A stretch of DNA of 64,000 nucleotides from the NCBI RefSeq assembly GCF_001191005.1, contig NZ_CP012201.1, positions 248,001 to 312,000 on the forward strand, read 5' to 3'. The notes beneath the pieces are model-generated. The model did not search any database and was not told the origin of the DNA. It saw nothing but the letters and a program-made list of their open reading frames with translations. Of this stretch, positions 21,058 through 29,500 are shown piece after piece (positions within the stretch are counted from its first letter, which is position 1; each line of letters opens with the position of its first letter). Position numbers and translations under genes: made by a program. This stretch comes from Massilia sp. NR 4-1 (GTDB lineage Bacteria > Pseudomonadota > Gammaproteobacteria > Burkholderiales > Burkholderiaceae_D).

Positions 21058-21581
21058 ATGAAAATCAAGGAGAAGAGGTGAGTATAAATTTGATGGCCCC
21101 CGTGGTAGCAGGTAGATCAGCTGCCGGTGTAGAACTTGGAATGCATAAAGCGGAATTTTCGGAGCTATTTGTCGATGCCAAGCATTGGAATCAAGCGACA
21201 CAGATTCAAGAAGCCATTGGAGAAACGGCTTCTTGGCTTCACGTTGTTTACGACAACGTAGTTGGTGACGACCGCATTACGGAAGATTACTATTATTCTT
21301 ACGGTGCTGTTCGCCTTGCTTTCGATGCTGCTGGCACTCTTGTGATGATTGTTTTGGCCGAAGGCTATCAAGGTACTTTATTCGATGAAATACGAATCGG
21401 CGATAGGCTTGATAGGGTGTTGAATCACGCTGACCTGCATTATGATGACGTTGATGAACTACATCATGCGTCTATAGCTGAAGGTGAGATCGGCTTAAGC
21501 ATCTACGCCGAGGAGTCCCCGCTTTTTAACTTGCCTGATCAAAAGATATCTCGCATTTTTGTTCATGACGACTTCTTGTAA
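21054..21581 (+). CDS. Putative cytoplasmic immunity protein for toxin A
   Basis: This 175-residue protein starts at an ATG that overlaps the giant gene's TGA (ATGA, 21054-21057), so it should be translationally coupled to it. An in-frame GTG at 21078 has a better ribosome binding site (AAGGAG at 21067-21072, 5-base gap) and may be the main start. The protein has no signal peptide or membrane helix. It is rich in Asp and Glu, especially in the second half and at the DDFL end, as often seen in immunity proteins that neutralise basic nuclease-like toxins. I recognise no family. The role rests on gene position, size, charge and the parallel with the other locus. GC content is lower than in the surrounding chromosome, which points to acquisition together with the toxin tip. 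Confidence 0.6.
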   Translation: MNENQGEEVSINLMAPVVAGRSAAGVELGMHKAEFSELFVDAKHWNQATQIQEAIGETASWLHVVYDNVVGDDRITEDYYYSYGAVRLAFDAAGTLVMIVLAEGYQGTLFDEIRIGDRLDRVLNHADLHYDDVDELHHASIAEGEIGLSIYAEESPLFNLPDQKISRIFVHDDFL

Positions 21582-21585
21582 TAGA

Positions 21586-21640
21586 TGTGCGATTCACACA
21601 CATCATTTCAATTAGCTGTGTGATTCATAGACATCGTTTC
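21586..21640. repeat. Two IS481-type terminal repeat copies in the same orientation
   Basis: Copies beginning TGTGCGATTCAC at 21586 and TGTGTGATTCAT at 21617 are near-identical over about 27 bases and point the same way. A third copy lies at 21810. The 21617 copy sits directly before the N-terminal transposase fragment and is its natural left end. The 21586 copy has no transposase fragment of its own and is probably an end left by a deleted or nested element. Confidence 0.6.
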
Positions 21641-21655
21641 AACTAAAATGATGTC

Positions 21656-21830
21656 ATGAACGACGACATTCGGAAGCGGCTACGATGGGTTCAGTTGTAT
21701 GAGGAATTCGGCAACGCAGGCGTGGTATGCCTGTGTTGCGGCATCTCTCGGCCAACGCTGCGTAAGTAGTGGACCCGGTATAAAGAACATGGAGAAGCGA
21801 GCCTTCATGTGTGCGATTCACAGACATCAT
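21656..21830 (+). pseudogene. IS481-family transposase, N-terminal fragment
   Basis: Translation from ATG 21656 gives a helix-turn-helix start (MNDDIRKRLRWVQLYEEFG, then GISRPTLRK) typical of the N terminus of IS481-family transposases. A TAG at 21767-21769 interrupts it where a tryptophan codon is expected. The frame reads on as WTRYKEHGEASL before running into another terminal-repeat copy at 21810. About 50 of the usual 300 or more residues remain and the DDE catalytic core is absent, so it is a dead remnant. Confidence 0.7.
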
Positions 21831-21837
21831 TTCAATT
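21810..21837. repeat. Third IS481-type terminal repeat copy
   Basis: TGTGCGATTCACAGACATCA begins at 21810 and matches the copies at 21586 and 21617. It abuts the minus-strand C-terminal transposase fragment and would be the right end of that element. Confidence 0.6.
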
Positions 21838-21990
21838 TTCGCAGCGCTAGTTCGGCGCGGTAGTTCTGTTCCTGAACACGCTCTTTTGATGAGTCGAACT
21901 TAGCGCTGACGTCTTCCCACAATGGCGTCTTATCAGCAAGTTCGGTAAGGCGCTCTACAGGCGTTTTGCCATCAAGGGAGCTATGTGGTT
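21832..21990 (-). pseudogene. IS481-family transposase, C-terminal fragment
   Basis: Read on the minus strand, this segment encodes PHSSLDGKTPVERL and about 40 further residues, ending at a stop at 21832-21834. The PHSxLxGxTPxE motif is the usual C-terminal end of IS481/IS3-type integrase-core transposases. It points opposite to the N-terminal fragment just before it, so the two are parts of different insertion copies or of an inverted one. The fragment is cut at about 21990 by the left end of the IS3-family element. Confidence 0.7.
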
Positions 21991-22068
21991 GATCTGATCT
22001 GAAAATTTAGGACCACACGTAGCGTTAGTTTTTCGGCAAAATCTATCCTAACCGGGGAGGTGTTTGCC

Positions 22069-22347
22069 ATGAAGAAAAAGCGTTTTGCCGTCGAGCAGAT
22101 TGTGGCTATCTTGAAGCAGGCCGAACTGGGCATGCCGGTGGCGGATTTGATCCGCCAGGTCGGCATTGCCGAGCAGACGTTCTATCGTTGGAAGCGGCAG
22201 TATGCCGGCCTCCAATCAGACCAGGTGCGCGAGCTCAAGCAACTGCAGGAAGAAAATACCAGGTTGAAGAAACTGGTGGCCGAACTCAGCCTGGACAAGG
22301 CCATCTTGCAAGATGTTGCCACAAAAAAGTGGCCCGGCCCGCGCTGA
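22069..22347 (+). CDS. IS3-family OrfA
   Basis: This 92-residue protein starts at ATG 22069, behind a GGGGAGG ribosome binding site. An upstream in-frame GTG at 22060 overlaps that site and is unlikely. The N-terminal helix-turn-helix (EEQIV-type start, then VGIAEQTFYRWKRQY) binds the IS ends. A leucine-zipper-like helix (LKQLQEENTRLKKLVAEL) follows and would drive multimerisation. The sequence A AAA AAG at 22323-22329 near the 3' end is the classic -1 slippery heptamer that fuses OrfA to OrfB in this family. OrfA looks intact. Confidence 0.85.
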   Translation: MKKKRFAVEQIVAILKQAELGMPVADLIRQVGIAEQTFYRWKRQYAGLQSDQVRELKQLQEENTRLKKLVAELSLDKAILQDVATKKWPGPR

Positions 22348-22964
22348 AACGGGAAGTAGTGCAGTACATCGTCAGCCACTATGGTCTGAAGATGCGGCGG
22401 GCCTGCCGGTTAATGCAACAGACGCGAAATGTGCAATATTACCTCAGCGTGAAAGACCCCCAGCTTGCGCTGCGCAGCCGCATGCACGACTTGGCACGCA
22501 CGCGGGTGCGTTACGGCTACCGCCGGATTTACATTTTGCTCAAGCGGGAGGGCTGGCGTCCCGGCATCAGTCAGGTATATCGGGTATATCGCGAAGAACG
22601 CCTGCAACTGCGGGCGCATCTGCCCAAGCGCCGCAAGATGGTGGTAACGCGCGAGGCCAAGATCCAGCCAACTCGGATCAACGCGGCATGGAGCATGGAC
22701 TTTGTCGCCGATCAGCTTGCCGACGGCACGCGCTTTCGCTCATTGACGATTATCGACGTGTTCAGCAAAGCGTTCCGGGATGAATGCTTGAACCTCCATT
22801 GGTTCGCGGATTTGGAGGAAGCCCAAGCGATCATTGAGGCTTGGCGGCAGGACTATAATGAGAGCCGTCCTCACTCGACTCTCAAAGGCCTGGCGCCGGC
22901 CGAATTTGCCCGTCGGAGCAGCCTTGCGGCCGCCCCGCCGAGCTCACTAGCAGCCAAAAACTAA
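22323..22964 (+). pseudogene. IS3-family OrfB transposase, internally deleted
   Basis: OrfB is in the -1 frame relative to OrfA and is reached at the A AAA AAG slippery site (22323-22329). It keeps the HTH_21-like part (KREVVQYIV...RYGYRRIYILLKREGW) and the first catalytic aspartate in WSMDFV. It jumps from IIDVFS straight to KAFRDECLN at about 22765. Relatives have roughly 65-70 residues there, including the second Asp (DNGSEF-type) and the catalytic Glu (FIEAFNG-type). The reading frame survives the deletion, but two of three DDE residues are gone, so the product cannot transpose. The C-terminal RPHSTLKGLAPAEFA is present. Confidence 0.8.
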
Positions 22965-22998
22965 CTGTGCTTTGGTCCTGAAAATCCAAGCGGATCAC

Positions 22999-23028
22999 AA
23001 AAAATCCCGGCAATTGCCGGGATTTTTT
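22999..23028. terminator. Perfect palindromic bidirectional terminator
   Basis: Six A residues, an 18-base GC-rich palindrome (TCCCGGCAATTGCCGGGA) and six T residues form a perfect 30-base palindrome. It would terminate in both directions. It lies 36 bases past the stop of the minus-strand immunity gene and immediately beyond the IS3 element, so its main natural job is to end the toxin B operon. Confidence 0.85.
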
Positions 23029-23064
23029 GCGCCAGATAGCTCTTCGAACTGCATACCGCCAGTA

Positions 23065-23583
23065 TCAGTGAAACTTTCGCCCTGTCATAAACAATTCATT
23101 GACCAGTGTGGCAGGAGACTTGAACTCACCAACCAAGTTCAACTCAGGGTCTCGGAAGACCTTGAGTTTTCCCTTTTGACGTCCCCAACCGATAACCATC
23201 CAATTCGTAGCCGTTCCTCCCGAGTAGCGACCAAGTATGCAATGCTCCCCGCGAGGCGTCGACATATCAGCAATCGCGCTGACCGCTATTAAACTACGGG
23301 CGCCAGCGGATTCGAAATCGGAGGGATCGTTTCCCCCCACTATTTGAAAGCCGCTTTGATTTATTGATTTTGCAACAACACAAATCCGATGGTCCTTGAC
23401 GCAGTTTTGCAAGAGTGAGACTTCCGTTTTCGCCTCGCTTGAAAACTTCCCCTCTAAATCCGAAAACATGTTTCTTATCTCAGGCATGGCAGTCTCGCAG
23501 CTTTTCGCGGCTTGAGCTGACGAGCTGCCGCCAGTAAATAAGGAAGCTGCAAGGATTATCTTGACTAGTTCGATTTTTCTCAT
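23065..23583 (-). CDS. Putative periplasmic immunity protein for the lytic-transglycosylase toxin
   Basis: This 172-residue protein starts with an ATG that overlaps the giant gene's TGA (ATGA at 23580-23583). It has a clear Sec signal peptide: MRKIE, a hydrophobic run, then SSSAQA with likely cleavage after residue 25 or 26. Four cysteines in the mature part (Cys29, Cys61, Cys68, Cys115) could form two disulfides in the periplasm. I recognise no family. The adjoining toxin tip is a peptidoglycan-cutting domain, so a secreted inhibitor is what self-protection would require, by analogy with periplasmic lysozyme or transglycosylase inhibitors. The function is inferred from context and localisation. 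A terminator lies just downstream at 22999-23028. Base composition is lower in GC than in neighbouring chromosomal genes. Confidence 0.7.
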   Translation of the reverse strand: MRKIELVKIILAASLFTGGSSSAQAAKSCETAMPEIRNMFSDLEGKFSSEAKTEVSLLQNCVKDHRICVVAKSINQSGFQIVGGNDPSDFESAGARSLIAVSAIADMSTPRGEHCILGRYSGGTATNWMVIGWGRQKGKLKVFRDPELNLVGEFKSPATLVNELFMTGRKFH

Positions 23584-26500
23584 CGTTTGGTGCCAAAATA
23601 GCCAGGGATATTTCGGTCCCCGTTCATGATTGCTGAAATCGATTTAATGTAATTCTGTCCCTCAAGTCTGATATGCCCTTTCCAGTCGCTACCATACAGC
23701 TTAATCGCAGAATTTACGTCAGGTTCACCCTGATTATATGCTGCAACCATCTTGTCTACATTCCCCTTATAAGCCTTGGACAGCATCGCGAGATACTGTG
23801 CTTGCCGATCAATCGCTGTCGAGGCATCAAAAGGGTTCACTGCTTCCCAGTGGCTTGTTTTATCATAAATCCAGCTCGTCAATTGTGCTCCGCCTAACGC
23901 ACCTGATCCAGACACAGCATTCTGCATGCCTTTCGACTCCAGCACCAGAATGGCATTCAGCAGCGATGCATCTACGTCACGATTTTGGCTTGCACGAGTT
24001 ACGTGGCCCTGCAAGAGGTCGAGATTGCGAGCGATGTGTTCAGGTTTCAGCGCTCCCATCCGCTCTCGGTAGAATCCAGCCTGCTCTTGGATGAAATCAG
24101 TCTGTGTATAGGACTTGCCCGGAATGGGGGTTCCAGAATTACGGATTTTTTTAACTTCTGCCGGATCTAGGGAACGTAACCTTACCATGCCATTAGTTAA
24201 GCCTGCGTTTAGGCGCCAATCACTTGTATTGGAGCGTTCTTTAAGGTCGACTTTTTTTCCTTTTAAGTATGGAATCATCGACAACCTTATCGCGTCCTTG
24301 ACAGAGTTTTCATCGTAGACGACAGCCGGTTTAGGCATGCGTTTTCCGGTGATAACAACTACAGGCACATCATTTTCCACTTCGGGTTCCTGCCTAACGA
24401 CAGGTGCGGTGCCAAATTCCGCCCGTTCAGCTTCACCAGCCAAGGTGGTTTGACGTGCGGATACCCTGTCGGCAGTTCCCCAACCTCTAGACATATCCTG
24501 CGGACCACCTTCATCCCAAATGGCCTCTTCATCCATTGGGTTATGCCTTAACAAACTTCCCATACCGATTGCCGCATAGCGGTTTGTGGTTGGACTATCA
24601 CGCATAACTTCGTCAATTTTCTTGTCCATCCAAGCTAGCTTGGCTTTTTGCGCGGCGTCCGCTCGTATAGCCTCAACCATGCTGGTGCCCAGTGCATTGC
24701 CAAACGCATCCGTCGCTATCTGCGCCACAGTCGCTTTCCCGCCCCGGAAGATTGCTGCTGTGGCACCGGACGCAAAGTTCGAGATGGTCGAATTTATCAG
24801 TTTGTCGCCAAATTTCATGCCGGCGACACGCTGGCCATTCACCGTCAGCCCCAGCTTCTCATCGAGCACATTGCCCACTGCCGCGCCGGCGGCGGAAGCG
24901 GCGATCGCGCGCCAGCTGAAACCTTCCTGCAGGCCAGTGATGTTGGCAATGCCCTGGGTGGCGACATTCGATACCGCGGCTCTTGCGGCTGCCGCTTGCC
25001 ACGATGTGCCTTTGAAGACCTCGCCGAGCAAGCCGCCTTCGGCCAGGGCGCCCACGCCTTGCCCTATGCCGGCGCTGAGTGCCGCCATGCCGACCGCTTT
25101 CCAGCTGAAGCTGTCCTGAATCCCCATGGCTATGCCGGCAGCTTGGCTGGCGATGGAGCCCAGTACCGCGCCGATTGCGCCGCCACCGGTCATGACGGTG
25201 ACTGCGACCGCGATGACGATTTGGATCAGCTGGCCAACACCACCGCATTTCTTGCCCTTGCTCGGCGGTGGCGGCAGTGCCAGCTCCGGCGTGGTATTCC
25301 CCACCGCTTCGGCGGCGTTGTACGGATCGAAGGTGTTGTCGCCGTTGTACAGCGTGGTGGCCTTGGCCGGAATATTCAGCGTCCGACCGGCTTTCAGCAC
25401 GTCGTCGATGCCGATGCCGTTGGCTTCGGCGATCTTGTACCACAGACGCTCATCGCCCCAGACCGCCTTGGCGATGCTGCGTGCCGTTTCGCCATCCTTC
25501 TGCACCACGTACATCACCGGATTGCTGGTGGTGGCGCTTTCACCGGACAGCGAATCGTGCCCGCCGCTGAAGGTCTCCAGGTTGAGGTTGCTGCTGCCGA
25601 TGACTTCGCCGTTGGCGATCAGCGTGTGCGTCACCAGTGCGGCGCGGCCTGGATTCGTTTCGGTTTTCTCCAGGATGCGGCCGCTGGCGTCGTTGATGAA
25701 GGAGCGTGCTTCCTTATCGACGTTCACGCTGACCAGGTTGCCGTTCAGGTCGTAACTGCGCCAGCTGAACTTCATATCGCTATTGCCGGCGTTGCTGACG
25801 ATGGTTCCCGTCAGCAGGGCGCTTTCACGCAGTTCGGCGTAGACGTTCCTGGTGGTCTGCAGCCGTTTGCCATCCTTGTCCTGCAGGTCGTAAGAATCCA
25901 GCTCGCCGGTGCCGAGGTATTTGTAGGCGATGCGCTGGCGGATCTCATTGTTCGAACCCGACAGCACCCATTGCAGTTCCAGCTGGCCGCCCTTGGTATA
26001 GGTGTTCAGCCGGACGTCGCCCTGATCCAGGGATTTGACGATGCGGCCGGCGCTGTCGTATTGGCGGTAGCCAACGACGGTGCCGCCGCTCTTCAGCACG
26101 CTCAAGCGGCCGATATTGTCGTACTCATAGGTTTCGCCGCCGTCGCCGGTCCGGTTGCCCAGCCAGTCATACGTGTAGCTATGCTCGCTGAGCGAGTTGT
26201 TGAGGAAATCGTCGGCCTGATGCGACTGCCAGCCCTCGTCCACCATATCGTACTGCGACTCCATTGCCTTGTTCCGCCCCGGGCCCGGTGGCGAGGGCGG
26301 CGCAATCGTGGTCACGCTGCTGCTGACGGACTTCTCGCGGTTCATCGCATCGTAGGTGTAGGACACCTTGATGGTGCGCGTGGTGGGCAGGGTGGGGTTG
26401 TAGACCGTCGTGACCAGCTCGCGGTTGCCCGCCGCGTCGTACTTGTAGGTGACGTTGTAGTTGGCGTTCGGGACGCGCGAATAGATATTCTCCAACCGGC

Positions 26501-29500
26501 CCTGGCTGTCGTACTTCAGGCTCTGATCCTGGACGAAGCGTTTTTCCGTGCCCAGCCAGAGTTTTTCGCTGACGCGGTTGCCGGCGCTGTCATAGGCGTA
26601 GCTGGTGGTCTGCTGCAGATCGGTGTCTTCGATGGTGCTGAGACGGCCGCTGAAGCTCTCATAGGTATAGCGCAGCCCCTTGTCCTGCTCCGCGCCGGCG
26701 CCAGGACGGCGCAGCATGGCGCTGGTCAATTGGCCGGAGGCGTTGTACTGATAGCGCGTTTCGACCTTGCCCAGGTCCGTATGCAGGATTGCGCGTCCGG
26801 CGCTGTCGTATTCCCAGGTCTTCTGGCCACGGCCGTTGGCTTCCACCGTCTTCTGGTTGTAGCCATCGTAGACGTAAGTCACTTCCTGTCCCGCACCGTC
26901 ATTGGTGCGGATGATATTGCCGCCCAGGTCGTAGCGCGTGGTGCGGGTGATGCTCTGGTTCGGATCGCCCACGTTCACGGTACTGGAACTGCTGCTGATG
27001 ATGCGGCGGCCCAGCTGGTCGTAAGCGTATTTTTCGACCAGTTCGCCCCAGGCGCCGCTGATTTCCTTGCCGTAGCCGTTCCAGTAGTAGATGTCGACGG
27101 TGCCGCTGCGGCTCTCCAGCATGCGGCCAAGGCGGTCGTAGCTGTAGCTCGTCTCGATCTTCACGTTCTCCGCGCGATATTGGCGTACCTTGTCGCGCTG
27201 GCCGAACTGGTTGACCTCGTATTCGACCTTGCCGCCATCGGCATGCTCTTCGCGTGCCAGATTGCCGTTGGCGTCGTAGTAGAACTTGTTGCTGAAGCCG
27301 CGCGCGTCGGTCACTTGCGACACGCGCCCCATGGCGTCGTAGCGTGTCGCGGTAAGCGGCGCCGCCTGGCCGTTGATGGTGTAGTGCGACTGGGTCAGGA
27401 CCTGGTTGTCGCCGTTGTAGGTGTAGCTGGCTTTGCTGCCGGGATTGCGCAGGTCGGTCATGGACAGCACATTGCCCCAGCGGTCGACTTTGTACAGATT
27501 GTCCGAGGTTCCTATGCGCATGCCGGTGACTTGCACGCTGACGGAGTTGACCTGGGGCGAGGTGACGCGCGGCTCCACGCCGGTCTTCAGCGCCTTGCCA
27601 ATCAGGTCGAGGGCGCTCAGCACCGAGGCCTGGTGTTTGCCGGCCTGGTCCAGCACCTGGGCCATGGCCATGGCGGTTTTGTCGAACAGCAGGGTGCGCG
27701 AGGCATAGGCCATCAGCTCGTTGCTGGTCGAGGCCATGACGTCGGCGAGAACGTTGACAACCACCTGGCCGCGCGTTTTCGTTCCCAACTGCGACGTATA
27801 CAGGTCCAGCTCCGCTTTCTCGGGCGTACGGCCCAAGAGGCGCTCGAACAGCTGCGTCACGAATTGCTGGTTGCCGAGGCTGGACGGATAGAAGGTGGCG
27901 CCTTCCGGACTGTTCAGCATGTTCTCGGCCACTTGCGCGGCCGACATCGGGTCCGGATTCCGGTGCATCAGGGCATACCAGAAGCGCACGCCTTCCGCCT
28001 CCGGCGCGCGGCCAAGCGTGGCCAGGTAAAGCTGGGCGATCAGGCGTATCTGCTGGGCATCCGGCGAGGCGTTCAGATTGGCGATGTGTACGGCATCGTA
28101 CTGGGTGGCTTTGTCGCGCGCCGCCTGGTTGGCCTGGGTCAGCAGATTGTTGACGGCATTCGCGCCGGTGCTTTCCGTTACCAAGGCGTTCAATACCGTA
28201 TCGGTCCGGGCCGTTAGCGCCGTCGTGTCGTTGTTGAACAGGTTGATGGCGCCCTGGACAATGCCAAGCGCGGTTTCCGCCGGTGAGCGGGTGTTCATTT
28301 CCTTCAGCCAGAACGGCAGCTCTTCTGGATTGTCGAGACTGCGGCCGAAGGCAAATTTATACAGCTGCTTGATGAAGGCTTCCTTGTTCAGCGGCTGGGG
28401 ATACAGGTTCCTGCTCACCGCTTCCTTGCCCGTCATCAGGCTGTTGGCCAGGCTGACCAGCGAAGCGCCATTTTTCACGCTGACCAGATTGTCGCGCAGC
28501 TCGTCCAGGGTCGGGCCGCGGTCCAGCAGGGCGATGAACAGGTGGGTGATGCCCTGGATCGCGGCCTCGTCCGACGTGGCGGCGAACGAGACGGCGGCCT
28601 TGTTCACCAGGTCGGCCGCCTTGGCCAGCCCTTGCGTCGTCCGGCGCAGCAGGTCGTTGGCGGGCACGCTGTTGCGATAGGCAGTCAGCGTGGCGCTCGG
28701 GTAGTTTTCGTACTTGGCCTTTGCGGCTAGCCATTTCTGGTTGACGTCGTCATAGCTGGTCCGCAGCTGGGCCGCCGTAATGAACTTTTGATCGGCAATG
28801 AGAACTTTGTCGTACGCCGTGAGCAGCGCGGCAAATGAGCTGGCGCGGTTGCTCGTTTCGGCGACGCTCGGTTGGGGCGGACTCGCGTTGGCGTAGCGCT
28901 GTTGCGCTTCGCTCGCCGCGTTGGCGTCCCTGCGTGCCGTCTCATCCTTCGTGGCCTTGTTCTGGATGGCGCCGCGCGCGGTGGCGGTGACCTCCGCCTC
29001 CAGCTTATCGGCGATAGGAAGGTAGTTTTCCCGCGACTCGCCGGCCTCCATCATGGCCAGAGCCAGTTGCGCGCGGCTCCAGCCCTGGTTGAGCGTCCGG
29101 TCGAGCCACCACTGGACTTCCTTGATTTCATCGGGCGGAGTTTTTCTGCCCACGACCTTGATATACAGCTGCCTGACAAAAGCCTTGTTGTCCAGCGAGC
29201 CGTAGTCGGCATCGAGCAGCCGTTGCGCCATGCCTTCGCGAGGGTTCGGCTGGTAGCCGGCATACAAGGGCATATGCGTCAGCAAGCCATCGTAGTCGAT
29301 CCTGCCACGCAGTGCCGCGTACAGCACGACGATATCGCGGCGTGGCGACGGATTATTCACTACATACTGTCCCTTGCTTGCCGCCGGTGCTGCCTTGTCC
29401 GCCTCGTCCCGGCTGCTATTGGCCTGGCGCTGTGCTTGCTGCCATTGGTTATACAAGGCGGCTATCGCCGCCTCCTGATTGCGCGCATTGGTGTATTGCC

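Larger units (their letters stand above)
21990..22997 (+). mobile_element. IS3-family insertion sequence with internal deletion
   Basis: The left end (TGATCTG...TTTAGGACCA, from 21990) and right end (TGGTCCTGAAAAT...GGATCA, to 22997) form imperfect inverted repeats of about 25 bases. The element carries overlapping orfA and orfB, as in the IS3 family and probably the IS407-like group. At about 1008 bp it is roughly 200 bp shorter than usual because orfB lacks its catalytic middle. No convincing target duplication is visible. It interrupts the older IS481 remnant. Confidence 0.8.

Noticed and set aside
24648..28217. A 1189-codon open frame on the plus strand
   Set aside because: Same reason: a shadow of giant gene B's second YD block and DUF4214 units, without ribosome binding site or recognisable motifs.
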